DNA of 64,000 nucleotides from Rossellomorea aquimaris (GCF_035590735.1 NZ_CP141595.1:677001-741000); one strand, 5' to 3'. Counted from the stretch's first letter, positions 15,589 through 24,679 are shown. The notes: a model not told the origin generated them from the sequence alone. Numbers and translations: made by a program.

Positions 15589-16995
15589 TTACGTTTGTTT
15601 TAATGTGTTATTCCTCTTTTTGATTTTGATAAGTGAATCTTTCATTCCCTTGAAGTGTATTGGGGCTAAGGGTTCCAAGTAAGGTTTTCCGAAAGATTCC
15701 AACCTGCAGAGGTGAATCAGTAATACGGAAAGAGCAAGGACAATGCCTAAAAAGCCAAAAAAAGTGGCCGCCAGCATAATTGGGAAAGCCATGATTCTGG
15801 CACCTGTCCCCATTTGGTTGACAGGTGCTACGAAAGAGGCGATGGCAGTAAGTGCAACGACTACGATCATCGTGTTGGAAACAAAACCTGCTTCTACTAT
15901 TGCCGTCCCGATGACCAAACCGCCGACAATACCGATTGTTTGTGCAATTGGTGAGGGGAGTCGGATCGCAGCCTCCTTCAACAGTTCCAGTACCAGCTGC
16001 ATCGCAATGGCTTCAAAAAAAGGTGGCAGCGGGACGTATTCAATTTGAATTCTGATCGCATATTGAATCCCTATGGGCAGAACTTCTGAATGAAAGGAAA
16101 CGACTGCAATATAAATGGCGGGTAAGCAGATGGCTACCAAAAAACTGAAAATTCGTATGAGTCGAAAGAAAGATCCGATGATCCACCTGCTATTATAGTC
16201 ATCAGGTGACTGATAAAAGCTGAAAAAGGTAATAGGAGAAACCAGAACATGTGGAGTTCCATCCACGATGACAAGTGATTTCCCTTCTAATAAATAGGAT
16301 GCCGCCCGGTCGGGTCTCTCAGTTGATAATATTTGTGGGAATACTGAATAGCTGTTGTCTTCAATTAATTCTTCCAGTTCCCCCGAAGATTGAAGCTCCC
16401 CGACATTCACAGCTTCTATCCTTTTCATTAACACATCTAATGGACCATGATCCACCAGTTCTTCAATATAGACAATCGAGGCTTTTGTATTTGTTTTAGA
16501 GCCCAACGTATAATTTTTAATAAGTAATGAAGGGTTTTTCACTCTTCGTCTGATTAAGAAGATGTTTTTACTGATATTCTCCGTAAAGCCATCATGGGAT
16601 CCTTTGATGATGTGTTCATTTTCCGGTTCCTGTATGGCCCTATCATCACCAGCGGCAACGGGCATCAGAAGGGCAGTATTTACCCCTTCTGATAACAGGG
16701 CACAACTCCCCTCGAGGAGACCATTCACGGTCACTTCTAAATCGATCGTTCTACTATACTCCGCATTTTTTATCACGGATTCCGGGCCAGTCCCATCTTT
16801 GCAATCAAGAAGGGGCTCAATAATATTTCTTTCTATCAACTTTTTATCCACTAAAGAATCGATAAAGACGAGTTTGCAAGGCTTATTCAGGAAAATGAGA
16901 TCCCTCGTCTTCAGATCTTCTGTTTCATAGACGGCAGATCGTATGGCCTCTAGATTCTCTTCAATTTTTTTTGACAGCTTCTTAGAAGGACTCAT
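15589..16995 (-). CDS. Germinant receptor A subunit (GerA family)
   Basis: About 468 residues. A soluble N-terminal domain with NPSLLIKNYTLGSKTNTKASIVYIEE and ILSTERPDR precedes a membrane domain of about five segments containing PLPPFFEAIAMQLVLELLKEA and PIAQTIGIVGGLVIG, hallmarks of GerA. It works with the following gerB and gerC products as a germinant-gated complex in the inner spore membrane. The start is uncertain: ATG 16995 (after AGGTG), GTG 17007 (after GGAG) and GTG 17013 are all possible. A convincing SigG promoter was not found. A 12-bp tandem duplication lies just upstream. Confidence 0.88.
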   Translation of the reverse strand: MSPSKKLSKKIEENLEAIRSAVYETEDLKTRDLIFLNKPCKLVFIDSLVDKKLIERNIIEPLLDCKDGTGPESVIKNAEYSRTIDLEVTVNGLLEGSCALLSEGVNTALLMPVAAGDDRAIQEPENEHIIKGSHDGFTENISKNIFLIRRRVKNPSLLIKNYTLGSKTNTKASIVYIEELVDHGPLDVLMKRIEAVNVGELQSSGELEELIEDNSYSVFPQILSTERPDRAASYLLEGKSLVIVDGTPHVLVSPITFFSFYQSPDDYNSRWIIGSFFRLIRIFSFLVAICLPAIYIAVVSFHSEVLPIGIQYAIRIQIEYVPLPPFFEAIAMQLVLELLKEAAIRLPSPIAQTIGIVGGLVIGTAIVEAGFVSNTMIVVVALTAIASFVAPVNQMGTGARIMAFPIMLAATFFGFLGIVLALSVLLIHLCRLESFGKPYLEPLAPIHFKGMKDSLIKIKKRNNTLKQT

Positions 16996-17014
16996 TTTAT
17001 TGTTCACCTGCACT

Positions 17015-17040
17015 CCGTTATTGTTTCCGTTATTGTTTCC
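17015..17040 (-). repeat. 12-bp tandem duplication in the gerA leader
   Basis: CCGTTATTGTTT occurs twice back to back (17015-17026 and 17027-17038) just before the gerA ribosome binding site. Confidence 0.7.
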
Positions 17041-17151
17041 TCAAGTGGTGGTTTTTATGTCCGATAAAGAAGGGAGCAAGGGGACAATAAGGTATCAGTG
17101 ATCCCGGGGGAATTTCAAAGGTAAGGTGAAGAAAAGACTTCTTTCCTTATT

Positions 17152-17351
17152 ATGGAATCGAAGCCTTACTCCAATAGATATAAAATGATATTATTAAGGA
17201 ATATTAGAGTGAAAAAGTGTGATTTAGTCAATCGTGGTATTGTCCTTAAAATGAATGGCTGGTTTGTGTTCACTGTAGTATGTAGTTTCAAGATGATTTG
17301 CCAGGGAGGACGGTTTGGAGTCGGTTTTCGAAGAAGCTGTTCCTGAAAATG
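17152..17351. other. Intergenic stretch upstream of gerA with no supported gene
   Basis: A 64-codon plus-strand frame exists here but has no ribosome binding site and an implausible composition. I see only ger promoter space and the approach to the ahpF terminator. Confidence 0.5.
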
Positions 17352-17386
17352 AAAGGTCCGTCCCTCAAAATGGGGGACGGACCTCT
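17352..17386 (-). terminator. ahpF terminator with GGTCCGTCCC stem
   Basis: GGTCCGTCCC (17355-17364) pairs with GGGACGGACC (17374-17383); on the minus strand it is followed by TTTCATTTTC. The same stem recurs at 35880-35934. Confidence 0.8.
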
Positions 17387-17394
17387 CAATCATC

Positions 17395-18921
17395 TTAATT
17401 CCGAATAAGATAGTCGAATGCTCCAAGTGCTGCGTTGGCTCCTGATCCCATGGAGATGATGATTTGGTTGTATGGGCTGTCTGTACAGTCTCCTGCGGCG
17501 AATACGCCAGGGACGTTGGTGGCACCGTGTTTGTCCACGATGATCTCACCGAATTTCGTACGTTCTACAAGGCCGCCTAACCAGTCTGTGTTTGGAACAA
17601 GACCGATTTGGACGAATACTCCTTGCAGCTCGACGTGTTTCTCTTCATGGGTATCCCGATCGATGTAGGTAATTCCATTCACCTTATCCGCACCGGTGAT
17701 CTCCTGAGTTTGCACGTTCGTGAGCACTGTGACATTCGGCAGGCTGTAAAGACGTTTCTGCAACACGTCGTCGGCTTTCAGTTCAGGGTTGAACTCAAGG
17801 ACCGTCACGTGCTTGACGATTCCTGCAAGGTCGATGGCTGCTTCGATTCCGGAGTTTCCTCCGCCGATGACAGCGACATCTTTGCCTTCGAACAATGGTC
17901 CGTCACAATGAGGGCAGTACGCCACTCCTTTGTTCTTGAACTCCTGCTCGCCAGGAACGCCGATGTTACGCCAGCGTGCACCTGTCGAGATGATCAGACT
18001 CTTACTCTTCAGGACAGCACCGTTTTCAAGCTCAAGCTCGACAAGGTCTTTCTTCTCAAGACGACTTGCGCGCTGAAGGTTCATGACATCGATGCCGTAG
18101 TCCTTCACATGCTCTTCAAGGCTTGCCACAAGCTTCGGTCCTTCCGTGTGCTTCACACTGATGAAGTTCTCGATGCTCATGGTATCAAGGACCTGACCTC
18201 CGAAGCGTTCAGCGACGATTCCTGTACGGATGCCTTTGCGTGCAGCATAGATCGCAGCACTGGCTCCGGCAGGTCCCCCACCGACAACAAGGACGTCATA
18301 AGGGTCTTTATCCGATAGCTCATCAGCACCGGGACCTTCCACGATTTTGGAAAGGATTTCTTCCAGGGTCGTGCGTCCGCCGTTGAAGAATTCCGCATTC
18401 AGGTAGACAGCAGGGACGGCCATGACGTTCTTCCGTTCCACTTCTTCCTTGAAGGCGGCTCCGTCGATCATCGTGTGTGTGATGTTCGGGTTCAGGACAC
18501 TCATGATGTTCAGTGCCTGCACCACGTCAGGACAGTTGTGACAGCTTAGGCTGACATACGTTTCGAAGTGGTGTTCGCCTTTGACACTCTTGATCTGGTC
18601 AATGACGCTTTGATCCACTTTCGGCGCTCTGCCGCTGACTTGAAGGAGAGCAAGGACAAGGGATGTGAATTCGTGTCCAAGGGGGATCCCGGCAAAAATG
18701 ATGCCGGTCTCTTCACCAGGACGGTTCACGCTGAAGCTTGGTGTTCTTGTCAGTTCTGCTTTTTCAACACTGATGCGGGATGACATGGAAGCAAGCTCTT
18801 CAACAAGAGCCAGCATTTCCTTTGAAATGTCATCGTCGCCTGCACTGACTTTTAGGACGATGTCGCCTTCCATCATCTGCAGGTATTGTTCTAATTGTGC
18901 TTTTATATCTGCTTCAAGCAT
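17395..18921 (-). CDS. ahpF: Alkyl hydroperoxide reductase subunit F
   Basis: A 508-residue flavoprotein disulfide reductase. Order: N-terminal tandem thioredoxin-like domain with the CHNC redox pair (about residue 130), FAD-binding [15 protein letters not shown] (about 212), redox-active CPHC (about 337), NADH-binding [10 protein letters not shown], and C-terminal [10 protein letters not shown]. It passes electrons from NADH to AhpC for peroxide reduction in the cytoplasm. It starts 12 bases after ahpC on the minus strand and shares its PerR-controlled promoter; a strong terminator follows. Confidence 0.96.
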   Translation of the reverse strand: MLEADIKAQLEQYLQMMEGDIVLKVSAGDDDISKEMLALVEELASMSSRISVEKAELTRTPSFSVNRPGEETGIIFAGIPLGHEFTSLVLALLQVSGRAPKVDQSVIDQIKSVKGEHHFETYVSLSCHNCPDVVQALNIMSVLNPNITHTMIDGAAFKEEVERKNVMAVPAVYLNAEFFNGGRTTLEEILSKIVEGPGADELSDKDPYDVLVVGGGPAGASAAIYAARKGIRTGIVAERFGGQVLDTMSIENFISVKHTEGPKLVASLEEHVKDYGIDVMNLQRASRLEKKDLVELELENGAVLKSKSLIISTGARWRNIGVPGEQEFKNKGVAYCPHCDGPLFEGKDVAVIGGGNSGIEAAIDLAGIVKHVTVLEFNPELKADDVLQKRLYSLPNVTVLTNVQTQEITGADKVNGITYIDRDTHEEKHVELQGVFVQIGLVPNTDWLGGLVERTKFGEIIVDKHGATNVPGVFAAGDCTDSPYNQIIISMGSGANAALGAFDYLIRN

Positions 18922-18933
18922 GCTCAGCGCTCC

Positions 18934-19497
18934 TTATAATTTACCAACTAGATCAAGGCTTGGCTTAAGTGTTTCAGAACCTTCCTGCCATTTAGCCGGG
19001 CAAACTTCGCCTGGGTTGTTGCGAACATATTGTGCCGCCTTGATTTTGCTTACTAGAATGTCTGCGTCGCGGCCGATTCCGCCTGCATTGATTTCAACTG
19101 CCTGGATGATTCCATCCGGATCGATGATGAAAGTTCCGCGGTCAGCAAGACCATCTTCTTCATTTAATACATCGAAACCGCGAGTGATGCGCTGAGACGG
19201 GTCACCGATCATTGCATATTTGATTTTACCGATTTTTTCAGAGCTGTCGTGCCAGCCTTTATGTGTAAAATGAGTGTCCGTAGAAACAGAATATACTTCT
19301 ACGCCAAGCTCTTTAAGAGTTTCATAGTTATTTTGAAGGTCTTCAAGTTCTGTCGGGCATACAAATGTGAAGTCTGCAGGGTAGAAGCAGAAAATGCTCC
19401 ATTGACCTTTCAGGCTTTCGTCTGTAACAGTGATGAACTCACCATCTTTGAATGCTTCTGCTTTAAATGGTACGACTTGTGAACCGATTAATGACAT
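18934..19497 (-). CDS. ahpC: Alkyl hydroperoxide reductase subunit C (typical 2-Cys peroxiredoxin)
   Basis: A 187-residue peroxiredoxin with peroxidatic Cys47 in [10 protein letters not shown] and resolving Cys in GEVCPAKW (about 166), full length for AhpC. It reduces H2O2 and organic peroxides and is recycled by AhpF, encoded next. The promoter on the minus strand has a perfect TTGACA -35 (complement at 19594-19599), and a PerR box lies between it and the gene, so induction by peroxide is expected. Confidence 0.97.
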   Translation of the reverse strand: MSLIGSQVVPFKAEAFKDGEFITVTDESLKGQWSIFCFYPADFTFVCPTELEDLQNNYETLKELGVEVYSVSTDTHFTHKGWHDSSEKIGKIKYAMIGDPSQRITRGFDVLNEEDGLADRGTFIIDPDGIIQAVEINAGGIGRDADILVSKIKAAQYVRNNPGEVCPAKWQEGSETLKPSLDLVGKL

Positions 19498-19545
19498 AGT
19501 GTAAATTCCTCCTAGTGGTTTTTGTGATTGAGAATCATTAATAGA

Positions 19546-19560
19546 TTATAATAATTCTAA
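19546..19560 (-). promoter_or_regulatory. PerR box of ahpCF
   Basis: TTATAATAATTCTAA differs from the PerR consensus TTATAATNATTATAA at one position and lies downstream of the ahpC promoter. Confidence 0.85.
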
Positions 19561-19637
19561 TTCGATATTTATTATTATATATATACGTTTCTTTGTCAAG
19601 GGAAAAGATTGAGGTTCTGATAGAAAGGAAGATGGAG

Positions 19638-20096
19638 TTGAACAAACGATTGCTTGTCCTGTTTACGATGCTTTTCGCCCTGCTTCCCGTCCATATTTAT
19701 GCGGCGGCACCATTTGTGATAGGGGAAGGGGAAGCGGGTGGTTATCAGTACACGGTCTTAAAAGGGGGAGATGGGCTCATATGGAAAATCGGTTATCAAG
19801 ATCACCTGGTGACGATCGATGAGAACGAGGAAAATCAAGCTCATCTGGACCATTTTCGAACGGCTGTGAATGATCTTGGCAGTCACACATTCGGGCTCAT
19901 TCTATCGATTTCCTACCTTATCATTGTCGGCATAACCTCACTGGTCTTTTATAAAAAAACCAAACATATCCCCCGGGTGAGTGGGATGATCATTGCCTGT
20001 TTGGCTTTGGGTGCGGTGTATTATGCTATTACGTCATTTATAGGAATGCAGGCAGCTATCGAGGATGCGGGGTATTATTACGTTAGCTTCGTTTGA
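19638..20096 (+). CDS. Signal-anchored membrane protein, unknown function
   Basis: About 152 residues: a cleavable-looking signal (RLLVLFTMLFALLPVHIYAAA), an extracytoplasmic beta-rich segment (GYQYTVLKGGDGLIWKIGYQ), then two hydrophobic segments in the C-terminal half. AAAGGAAG touches ATG 19632 but is 6 bases from TTG 19638, so TTG is preferred. No family recognised. Two more small membrane protein genes follow on the same strand, the first of them frameshifted. Confidence 0.65.
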   Translation: MNKRLLVLFTMLFALLPVHIYAAAPFVIGEGEAGGYQYTVLKGGDGLIWKIGYQDHLVTIDENEENQAHLDHFRTAVNDLGSHTFGLILSISYLIIVGITSLVFYKKTKHIPRVSGMIIACLALGAVYYAITSFIGMQAAIEDAGYYYVSFV

Positions 20097-20185
20097 TCCT
20101 TTTTTCGAAAAAAATCGGTTTAGTGAAGTGATGCAGGATTAGATTACTACCTGTCGAAAAATACATAAACAAGAGGTGAAATTAC

Positions 20186-20507
20186 ATGTATTCTACAGAA
20201 ACCCTGCCCCAATGGTTTTGGATTCTCTATTACTCTCACGATATTAACGATTGCCTCAGCCTTCCTTTCGATTAAAAAACAACGGTATATATGGAGGGCG
20301 ATGCTCACTATATTTGTGACCATTTCCATTCCAGTCGTCGGCATGGTGAATGGAATTTATCGAGGGGAAAATCAAAATGAAATGGAACAATGGCTGAGCC
20401 ACCTGAGAACAGGGGAGTTATGGGCTATCTATCTTCTGTTCGGTTATATATATGTGATCGTTTGGTGGGGGTTATTGATTCGAAATAAAGTTAGTAGACA
20501 GGGGTAG
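20186..20507 (+). pseudogene. Small membrane protein gene with a frameshift
   Basis: AGAGGTGAA precedes ATG 20186, and the first 15 codons (MYSTETLPQWFWILYYS) are followed by a switch of frame near 20230. The second frame continues with LTILTIASAFLSIKKQRYIWRAMLTIFVTISIPVVG and further hydrophobic segments to 20507. One extra base near 20230 would restore a single ORF of about 107 residues with three membrane segments. Decay or base-call error; family unknown. Confidence 0.65.
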
Positions 20508-20535
20508 TCACAGCGGAATATTAGGAGGGGAAAAC

Positions 20536-20877
20536 ATGACAAACATAATCAGATTCAACCTTTTCCTACTGGTATTGTATTCAATTCTTTTCTATTTTTC
20601 TATCAGCAGGATGTATCTGTTTGGACATTTCACAGCTTTAATAAATCTATCGATAATCCTCATCCTGCTAGGCTTGGGGATCTATTACCCCAGATTCAGT
20701 AATGGTATTACTGAGAGAAAGGTAAGCAGGATAAAATTGATCTGGAATGCGTCGTTTTTGTTGCTGTTTGCTGGATTTCAAATGTCTACGGGAATGATTC
20801 GGGACAGTATATTTTATGTCATTGTCATTATCACGATGGTGTTGATGGTGATGAATTTCAGGAGAATCCATGAGTAG
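20536..20877 (+). CDS. Small four-pass membrane protein, unknown function
   Basis: A 113-residue protein made almost entirely of four hydrophobic segments, with a basic loop (ERKVSRIK) in the middle and a RRIHE end. AGGAGGGG precedes ATG 20536. It lies 28 bases after the frameshifted membrane gene and may share its transcript. No family recognised. Confidence 0.65.
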   Translation: MTNIIRFNLFLLVLYSILFYFSISRMYLFGHFTALINLSIILILLGLGIYYPRFSNGITERKVSRIKLIWNASFLLLFAGFQMSTGMIRDSIFYVIVIITMVLMVMNFRRIHE

Positions 20878-21014
20878 GAGATAGCCTCTTAATGAAAAGG
20901 TGAGTTTGTGAGGGTTTAAAGGGAAGGGACCCCAAGGTATTTGTCAAATACGTTTTTCTGAATGCATAACGGGTAATGTGGAATACTAGTATCTACCAGT
21001 AATTAGGAGGTCGT

Positions 21015-21569
21015 ATGATGACAAATGCTTTTGAAGCGATTTCAGCCATAATGAAAAATTTTGTAGATGAAGCACCTAAACCCCCTCTGCATGTGGGAGA
21101 AGTGATGGACCTCTGGACGGCATTCACTGCGTTTCATGAAGCTCATGCTCTTTACCAAGTAGGAATGAATACCACCACGGATAAAGATGTGCAACATGTG
21201 CTACAAAGCGCATTGGAAGGGAGCATGTCAGATACAAAAAAAATAGAGGCATTCCTTTTGAAAGAAGGGGTACCATTGCCTTTGGTCAATCCTGAAAAAC
21301 CGAAATCAGAGCAAAGTGCCGTGCCAGAAGGGGTAAAGCTGAAGGACGATGAAATCACCAACCTCATATCGGCAAAAGTAGCAACTTCCATCACCTTTTG
21401 CGCTCAGGCAATGTCCAAGACTGTCCGGACCGATGTCGGACTCATGTTCTTTTCCATTCAAATTAACTTAATGAAGTTCGCTGCTCCGTTAAAAAATTTG
21501 ATGATATCGAGGGGGTGGCTCCGGATTCCGCCGGAGTATAATCCTCCAGGTGCCCCGAGTAAAGAGTGA
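21015..21569 (+). CDS. DUF3231-family protein (single copy of the domain)
   Basis: A 184-residue soluble helical protein. The start (PPLHVGEVMDLWTAFTAFHEAHALYQVGMNTTTD) and the end (FAAPLKNLMISRGWLRIPPEYNPPG) match DUF3231, a family of spore-forming Firmicutes related to CotF-like ferritin-type bundles. Family proteins often have two copies of the domain in about 330 residues; this has one. AGGAGGTCGT precedes ATG 21015 and 21018. A sporulation link is inference from family distribution. Confidence 0.8.
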   Translation: MMTNAFEAISAIMKNFVDEAPKPPLHVGEVMDLWTAFTAFHEAHALYQVGMNTTTDKDVQHVLQSALEGSMSDTKKIEAFLLKEGVPLPLVNPEKPKSEQSAVPEGVKLKDDEITNLISAKVATSITFCAQAMSKTVRTDVGLMFFSIQINLMKFAAPLKNLMISRGWLRIPPEYNPPGAPSKE

Positions 21570-21602
21570 CGCACTTCAATACGCAAAAAGGTGTGGGGAG
21601 GA

Positions 21603-21728
21603 ATGGAAGGGGAGTTCGACCATATATGTTCGCTCAAAAGGGATCTCTTGTTGCAACAATACGAGAGGTTGAACGTGAAAAAGCTACGAGAACGGTTACT
21701 TAAGTGGAATTTTCCCGGCAACCAATAA
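21603..21728 (+). CDS. Possible 41-residue basic helical protein
   Basis: ATG 21603 lies directly behind GGGGAGGA, giving a Lys/Arg/Leu-rich peptide (LKRDLLLQQYERLNVKKLRERLLKW). It fits between the DUF3231 gene and the shared terminator. The spacing is very short and no homologue is known to me, so this is tentative. Confidence 0.35.
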   Translation: MEGEFDHICSLKRDLLLQQYERLNVKKLRERLLKWNFPGNQ

Positions 21729-21733
21729 CCTAT

Positions 21734-21772
21734 GAAAAAGGCAGCCATCAAACGAAAAGGCTGCCTTTTTCA
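21734..21772. terminator. Bidirectional intrinsic terminator
   Basis: GAAAAAGGCAGCC (21734-21746) pairs perfectly with GGCTGCCTTTTTC (21759-21771), between convergent genes. Confidence 0.9.
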
Positions 21773-21781
21773 TCTATTCTT

Positions 21782-22624
21782 TTATCGCGAATGAAACTTT
21801 ATAATTGAATCTATTATCTGGTCCCAATCTTCGCTATGAATCTCATGCCCTGATCCATATAGAGGCACCAATTCACCATGTGGTATGGCCTTTGCAAGGG
21901 CAAGTCCGTGTTCGTATGGCAGTGCTGGATCCTCTGTACCGTGAATAATGAGAACCGGAATGCTGATCTCATTCATTCTATTGTAATAAGCTTCCCCGCC
22001 TTGAAGGAGGGCATGATTAAACCTGCTCGGCAGCTGTTTGGCGCGGTCATACTCCCTTTCCGCCAGTTTAACCATTCTTTCCTGTTCATAAGGTTTGGAA
22101 CCGGCTAACGTCTTCCATCCATCTGCCAGATAACGAATGGCCACTTCACGGTTTGACCAATCCATGGAAGCACTCCTCGCATGGTGATCGAGTATGCGCT
22201 GATCCATTGGAGGCAGTTCTTCCATCACCGTACCGAATACACTTGATGCAAGGAGTGTAAGGGTCAGTACGCACTCAGGATATTTCAAGGTAAGAACCTG
22301 GCCGATCATTCCACCTAACGACATTCCAACGATATGAGCCTGCTCAATGGAATAAGCACCGAGAACACCCGCTGCATCGTCAGCCATGTCGGTTACGGTA
22401 TAGTGGGAAGTACCAGGAGGATAAATGGTTGATCGCCCCAAATCCCGATGATCATAACGAATGACAAACACCCCTTGATCAGCGAGTCGCAGACAGAAAT
22501 CCTCATCCCACCAATCTAATGAAGACATTGAACCCATGATCAGAAGCACAGCAGGGTCTTTTGGGTTCCCGAAACTTTCTGTACAGATTTCCACGTTATT
22601 TATGTTCAGTATTCGTTCAGTCAT
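21782..22624 (-). CDS. Alpha/beta hydrolase
   Basis: A 280-residue cytoplasmic alpha/beta hydrolase. The nucleophile elbow GMSLGG (Ser about residue 103), the Asp region IHGTEDPALPYEHG and the catalytic His in SGHEIH give a complete triad; YDHRDLGRST is the usual oxyanion-side loop. It resembles esterases and aclacinomycin-methylesterase-like proteins; the substrate cannot be predicted. Probably monocistronic on the minus strand. Confidence 0.85.
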   Translation of the reverse strand: MTERILNINNVEICTESFGNPKDPAVLLIMGSMSSLDWWDEDFCLRLADQGVFVIRYDHRDLGRSTIYPPGTSHYTVTDMADDAAGVLGAYSIEQAHIVGMSLGGMIGQVLTLKYPECVLTLTLLASSVFGTVMEELPPMDQRILDHHARSASMDWSNREVAIRYLADGWKTLAGSKPYEQERMVKLAEREYDRAKQLPSRFNHALLQGGEAYYNRMNEISIPVLIIHGTEDPALPYEHGLALAKAIPHGELVPLYGSGHEIHSEDWDQIIDSIIKFHSR

Positions 22625-22950
22625 GTTTTTACCTCCGTATGATTTATTATCTATTCGCTGTTATGAAGACGTAGATGAATAAACACGTTATGGAGCATGA
22701 TAGGCGGCCCCACTCATTATCGTATGCGTATCCACTTAATAATCATGACGGGGCTTCCTTTTTCCTTTCGATAAAAAGGTGTGATATCTATATGTATGAC
22801 TATAACATAGAAGATTTCCTCCTGAATCAGTTTTCCGTATATGTGTGTAAGGCTTTCTTAAAGACGTATTATTCGTGTATACAGGATACAGGGCATTCTC
22901 TCGTTAGTTTCACCGGTCATAACCTCATAGGGATCTACTTCTACTCCGTC
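22625..22950. other. Intergenic stretch without a supported gene
   Basis: A 97-codon plus-strand frame (22675-22968) lacks a ribosome binding site, overlaps the end of the next minus-strand gene and has an implausible composition. GGCCCC and GGGGCTTCC followed by TTTTT near 22697-22766 may be a weak terminator. Confidence 0.4.
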
Positions 22951-23277
22951 TCAATATATCTCATTTGATTTGAATAATGTTCTATACGAGGCAATTAATA
23001 AAACTATGCCAAAAATATACGGATACAGTGACATCCCCATTTCATCTGCTAAACCGGCTGTGCCAAGACCTGTTAAAAAGATAATGGAAAAGAGGAAGAA
23101 AAACCTCTTACTTATTTTTCTGCGATTCCATACCATTAACAAATCAGCAGCTACAAAAAGTAATAAAATTATTCTAGTAATAGCTAGATGTTCGGTAAAG
23201 AAAAAACTAATGATTAGTATAATAGCAGCAAGTGAATTAATTAATATAGACCATTTGATATCAGACAAAACATACAC
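22951..23277 (-). CDS. Small four-pass membrane protein, unknown function
   Basis: A 108-residue hydrophobic protein with about four transmembrane segments and basic turns (WNRRKISKR). AAAGGAG precedes the ATG on the minus strand. No family recognised. AT-rich compared with the flanking YdcZ cassette. Confidence 0.6.
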   Translation of the reverse strand: MYVLSDIKWSILINSLAAIILIISFFFTEHLAITRIILLLFVAADLLMVWNRRKISKRFFFLFSIIFLTGLGTAGLADEMGMSLYPYIFGIVLLIASYRTLFKSNEIY

Positions 23278-23462
23278 TCCTTTCTAAAAAAACAATAGTA
23301 CCCGCTCCAGCATGATATATGTATATTGTAAACTTGGCATTTGGTTAATAAGCCTCTGTTTATACAATACGATAAAATCGGAATTACAAAAATTGTTTAT
23401 TTGCAGGAGGAAGAGTTAATAAGTTCTTTCTGGTTTATCAATTCAACTAATCGGCAACCCTT

Positions 23463-23476
23463 AGGACATATGTCCT
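23463..23476. promoter_or_regulatory. Perfect 14-bp palindrome, candidate Crp/Fnr-family operator
   Basis: AGGACATATGTCCT is perfectly symmetric, upstream of the YdcZ-Crp-YdcZ cassette. Its centre lies about 40 bp before the start site expected from the -10-like TATTTA at 23497-23502, the usual position of a class II Crp/Fnr activator site. Confidence 0.55.
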
Positions 23477-23490
23477 TTCACAAAAATCCG

Positions 23491-23523
23491 TCCTCCTATT
23501 TAATAGAACAAAGAATAGGAGGA
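23491..23523 (+). promoter_or_regulatory. 10-bp inverted repeat covering the ydcZ ribosome binding site
   Basis: TCCTCCTATT (23491-23500) and AATAGGAGGA (23514-23523) are exact inverted copies. In any transcript that starts upstream of 23491 this hairpin would mask the AGGAGG of the first cassette gene. Confidence 0.5.
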
Positions 23524-23529
23524 TGAACG

Positions 23530-23955
23530 ATGAAAGGTGCTATATTTGCGCTGCTTGGTGGACTTTGCATCACCATGCAAGGGATATTCAATGCAAGGAT
23601 GAGTGACGCGATCGGCGGGTGGCATACGACTTCGATGGTTCATCTTGTGGCCTTTACGATTGCGATGACGATATATATGAAAGTAAGAGATGGAAAAGGA
23701 AAGAGCTTCAGGCAGGTGCCGTTCCTTTATTTGATCGGGGGATCGTTCGGTGTGATCGTGGTGTTCTCGGAACTGACGGCGATTCACATGATCGGTCCGG
23801 CATCGGCGATTGCGATCCTTCTCGTGGCACAGATCGGGACGGCATTCCTTATCGAGTCACGGGGATGGTTCGGGGAGAAGAAGATCCCGGTTACGCCGAG
23901 GCAGGCAATTGGCCTCTCCATGATGCTTGCAGGAGTCGTCCTTTTCCAATTGTAG
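23530..23955 (+). CDS. YdcZ-family (DUF606, DMT superfamily) membrane transporter subunit
   Basis: A 141-residue protein with five transmembrane segments, half the size of a ten-helix EamA transporter, as expected for DUF606/YdcZ. Family marks are GLCITMQGIFNARMSDAIGGWHTT and IGPASAIAILLVAQIGTAFLIESRGWFG. Such short DMT proteins are thought to work as paired dimers, and a paralogue lies 0.7 kb downstream. AGGAGG precedes ATG 23530. Substrate unknown. Confidence 0.85.
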   Translation: MKGAIFALLGGLCITMQGIFNARMSDAIGGWHTTSMVHLVAFTIAMTIYMKVRDGKGKSFRQVPFLYLIGGSFGVIVVFSELTAIHMIGPASAIAILLVAQIGTAFLIESRGWFGEKKIPVTPRQAIGLSMMLAGVVLFQL

Positions 23956-23971
23956 AAGAAGGAGTCATACG

Positions 23972-24667
23972 ATGAAAGAAATACAAAGTGTTGAACCAGA
24001 CCATTATATAAAACAATTCGAGCTGGATGAGTTATTCCCGGCAGATTTCAGACAGTATATCAAGGTGTATTCTTTTGAAAAAGGGGACAATCTTTTTTCG
24101 ACGGGGGAAGAGCTCGATGAACTGTACTTCCTCATGGAGGGGAAAATCAAGATCTTCACCCATACACCGGAAGGAAAGCTGTTGATCAATCGGTTCAAGC
24201 GTCCACTTGCCCTGATCGGGGATGTGGAATATGCGAAAGGTACTGCGGTCCTCAATTCAGTGGAAGCCGTCACGGACGGGGTGTTTCTATCGGTTCCGTT
24301 CACGGATCTCTCAAGGCTTGAGAAGGAGCATCCGGCAATCCTGCGTTTTCTATTTGATACAGTTGCCCACAAGTTTTACACGGAATCACATATCACGAGC
24401 ATGCACATGCTGTATCCCGTCGAAGTGCGCCTGGCAAGCTACTTGTTATCCATTTCAGAAGCAGGCGAAGGGACCATGTTCCATCAGGAGATGCATACGT
24501 CCAATCTCATGGAGCTCGCCGAATGGATCGGCACCAGCTACCGTCACCTGAACCGGGTACTGAAGAAGATGGCAACCGACGATCTCATCGAACGGGTCAA
24601 CGGGTCCATCACCATCAAAGATCTTGAAAAACTCAGCATCCTTGCCAAAGGAAACATCTATGAATAA
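23972..24667 (+). CDS. Crp/Fnr-family transcriptional regulator (YeiL-like)
   Basis: A 231-residue regulator: cyclic-nucleotide-binding-type beta roll (about 25-140, FLMEGKIKIFTHTPEGKLLINRF), a long dimer helix and a C-terminal winged helix (MELAEWIGTSYRHLNRVLKKMATDDLIERV). The architecture resembles YeiL and Listeria PrfA-type regulators. The Cys residues of Fnr-type iron-sulfur binding are absent, so it is unlikely to be an oxygen sensor of that kind. ATG 23972 follows GAAGGAG, 16 bases after the first ydcZ and 12 before the second, so the cassette is one operon; the palindrome upstream may be its own site. Confidence 0.85.
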   Translation: MKEIQSVEPDHYIKQFELDELFPADFRQYIKVYSFEKGDNLFSTGEELDELYFLMEGKIKIFTHTPEGKLLINRFKRPLALIGDVEYAKGTAVLNSVEAVTDGVFLSVPFTDLSRLEKEHPAILRFLFDTVAHKFYTESHITSMHMLYPVEVRLASYLLSISEAGEGTMFHQEMHTSNLMELAEWIGTSYRHLNRVLKKMATDDLIERVNGSITIKDLEKLSILAKGNIYE

Positions 24668-24679
24668 GGAGGGCCTCAA

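Noticed and set aside
17152..17346. 64-codon ORF between gerA and ahpF
   Set aside because: No ribosome binding site; the position is explained by ger promoter space and the ahpF terminator.
17608..18318. 236-codon ORF antisense to ahpF
   Set aside because: It is a codon-usage shadow of the strongly conserved ahpF gene.
22675..22968. 97-codon plus-strand ORF
   Set aside because: No ribosome binding site, composition rich in Tyr/His/Ser unlike real neighbours, and it overlaps the 3' end of a credible minus-strand membrane protein gene.
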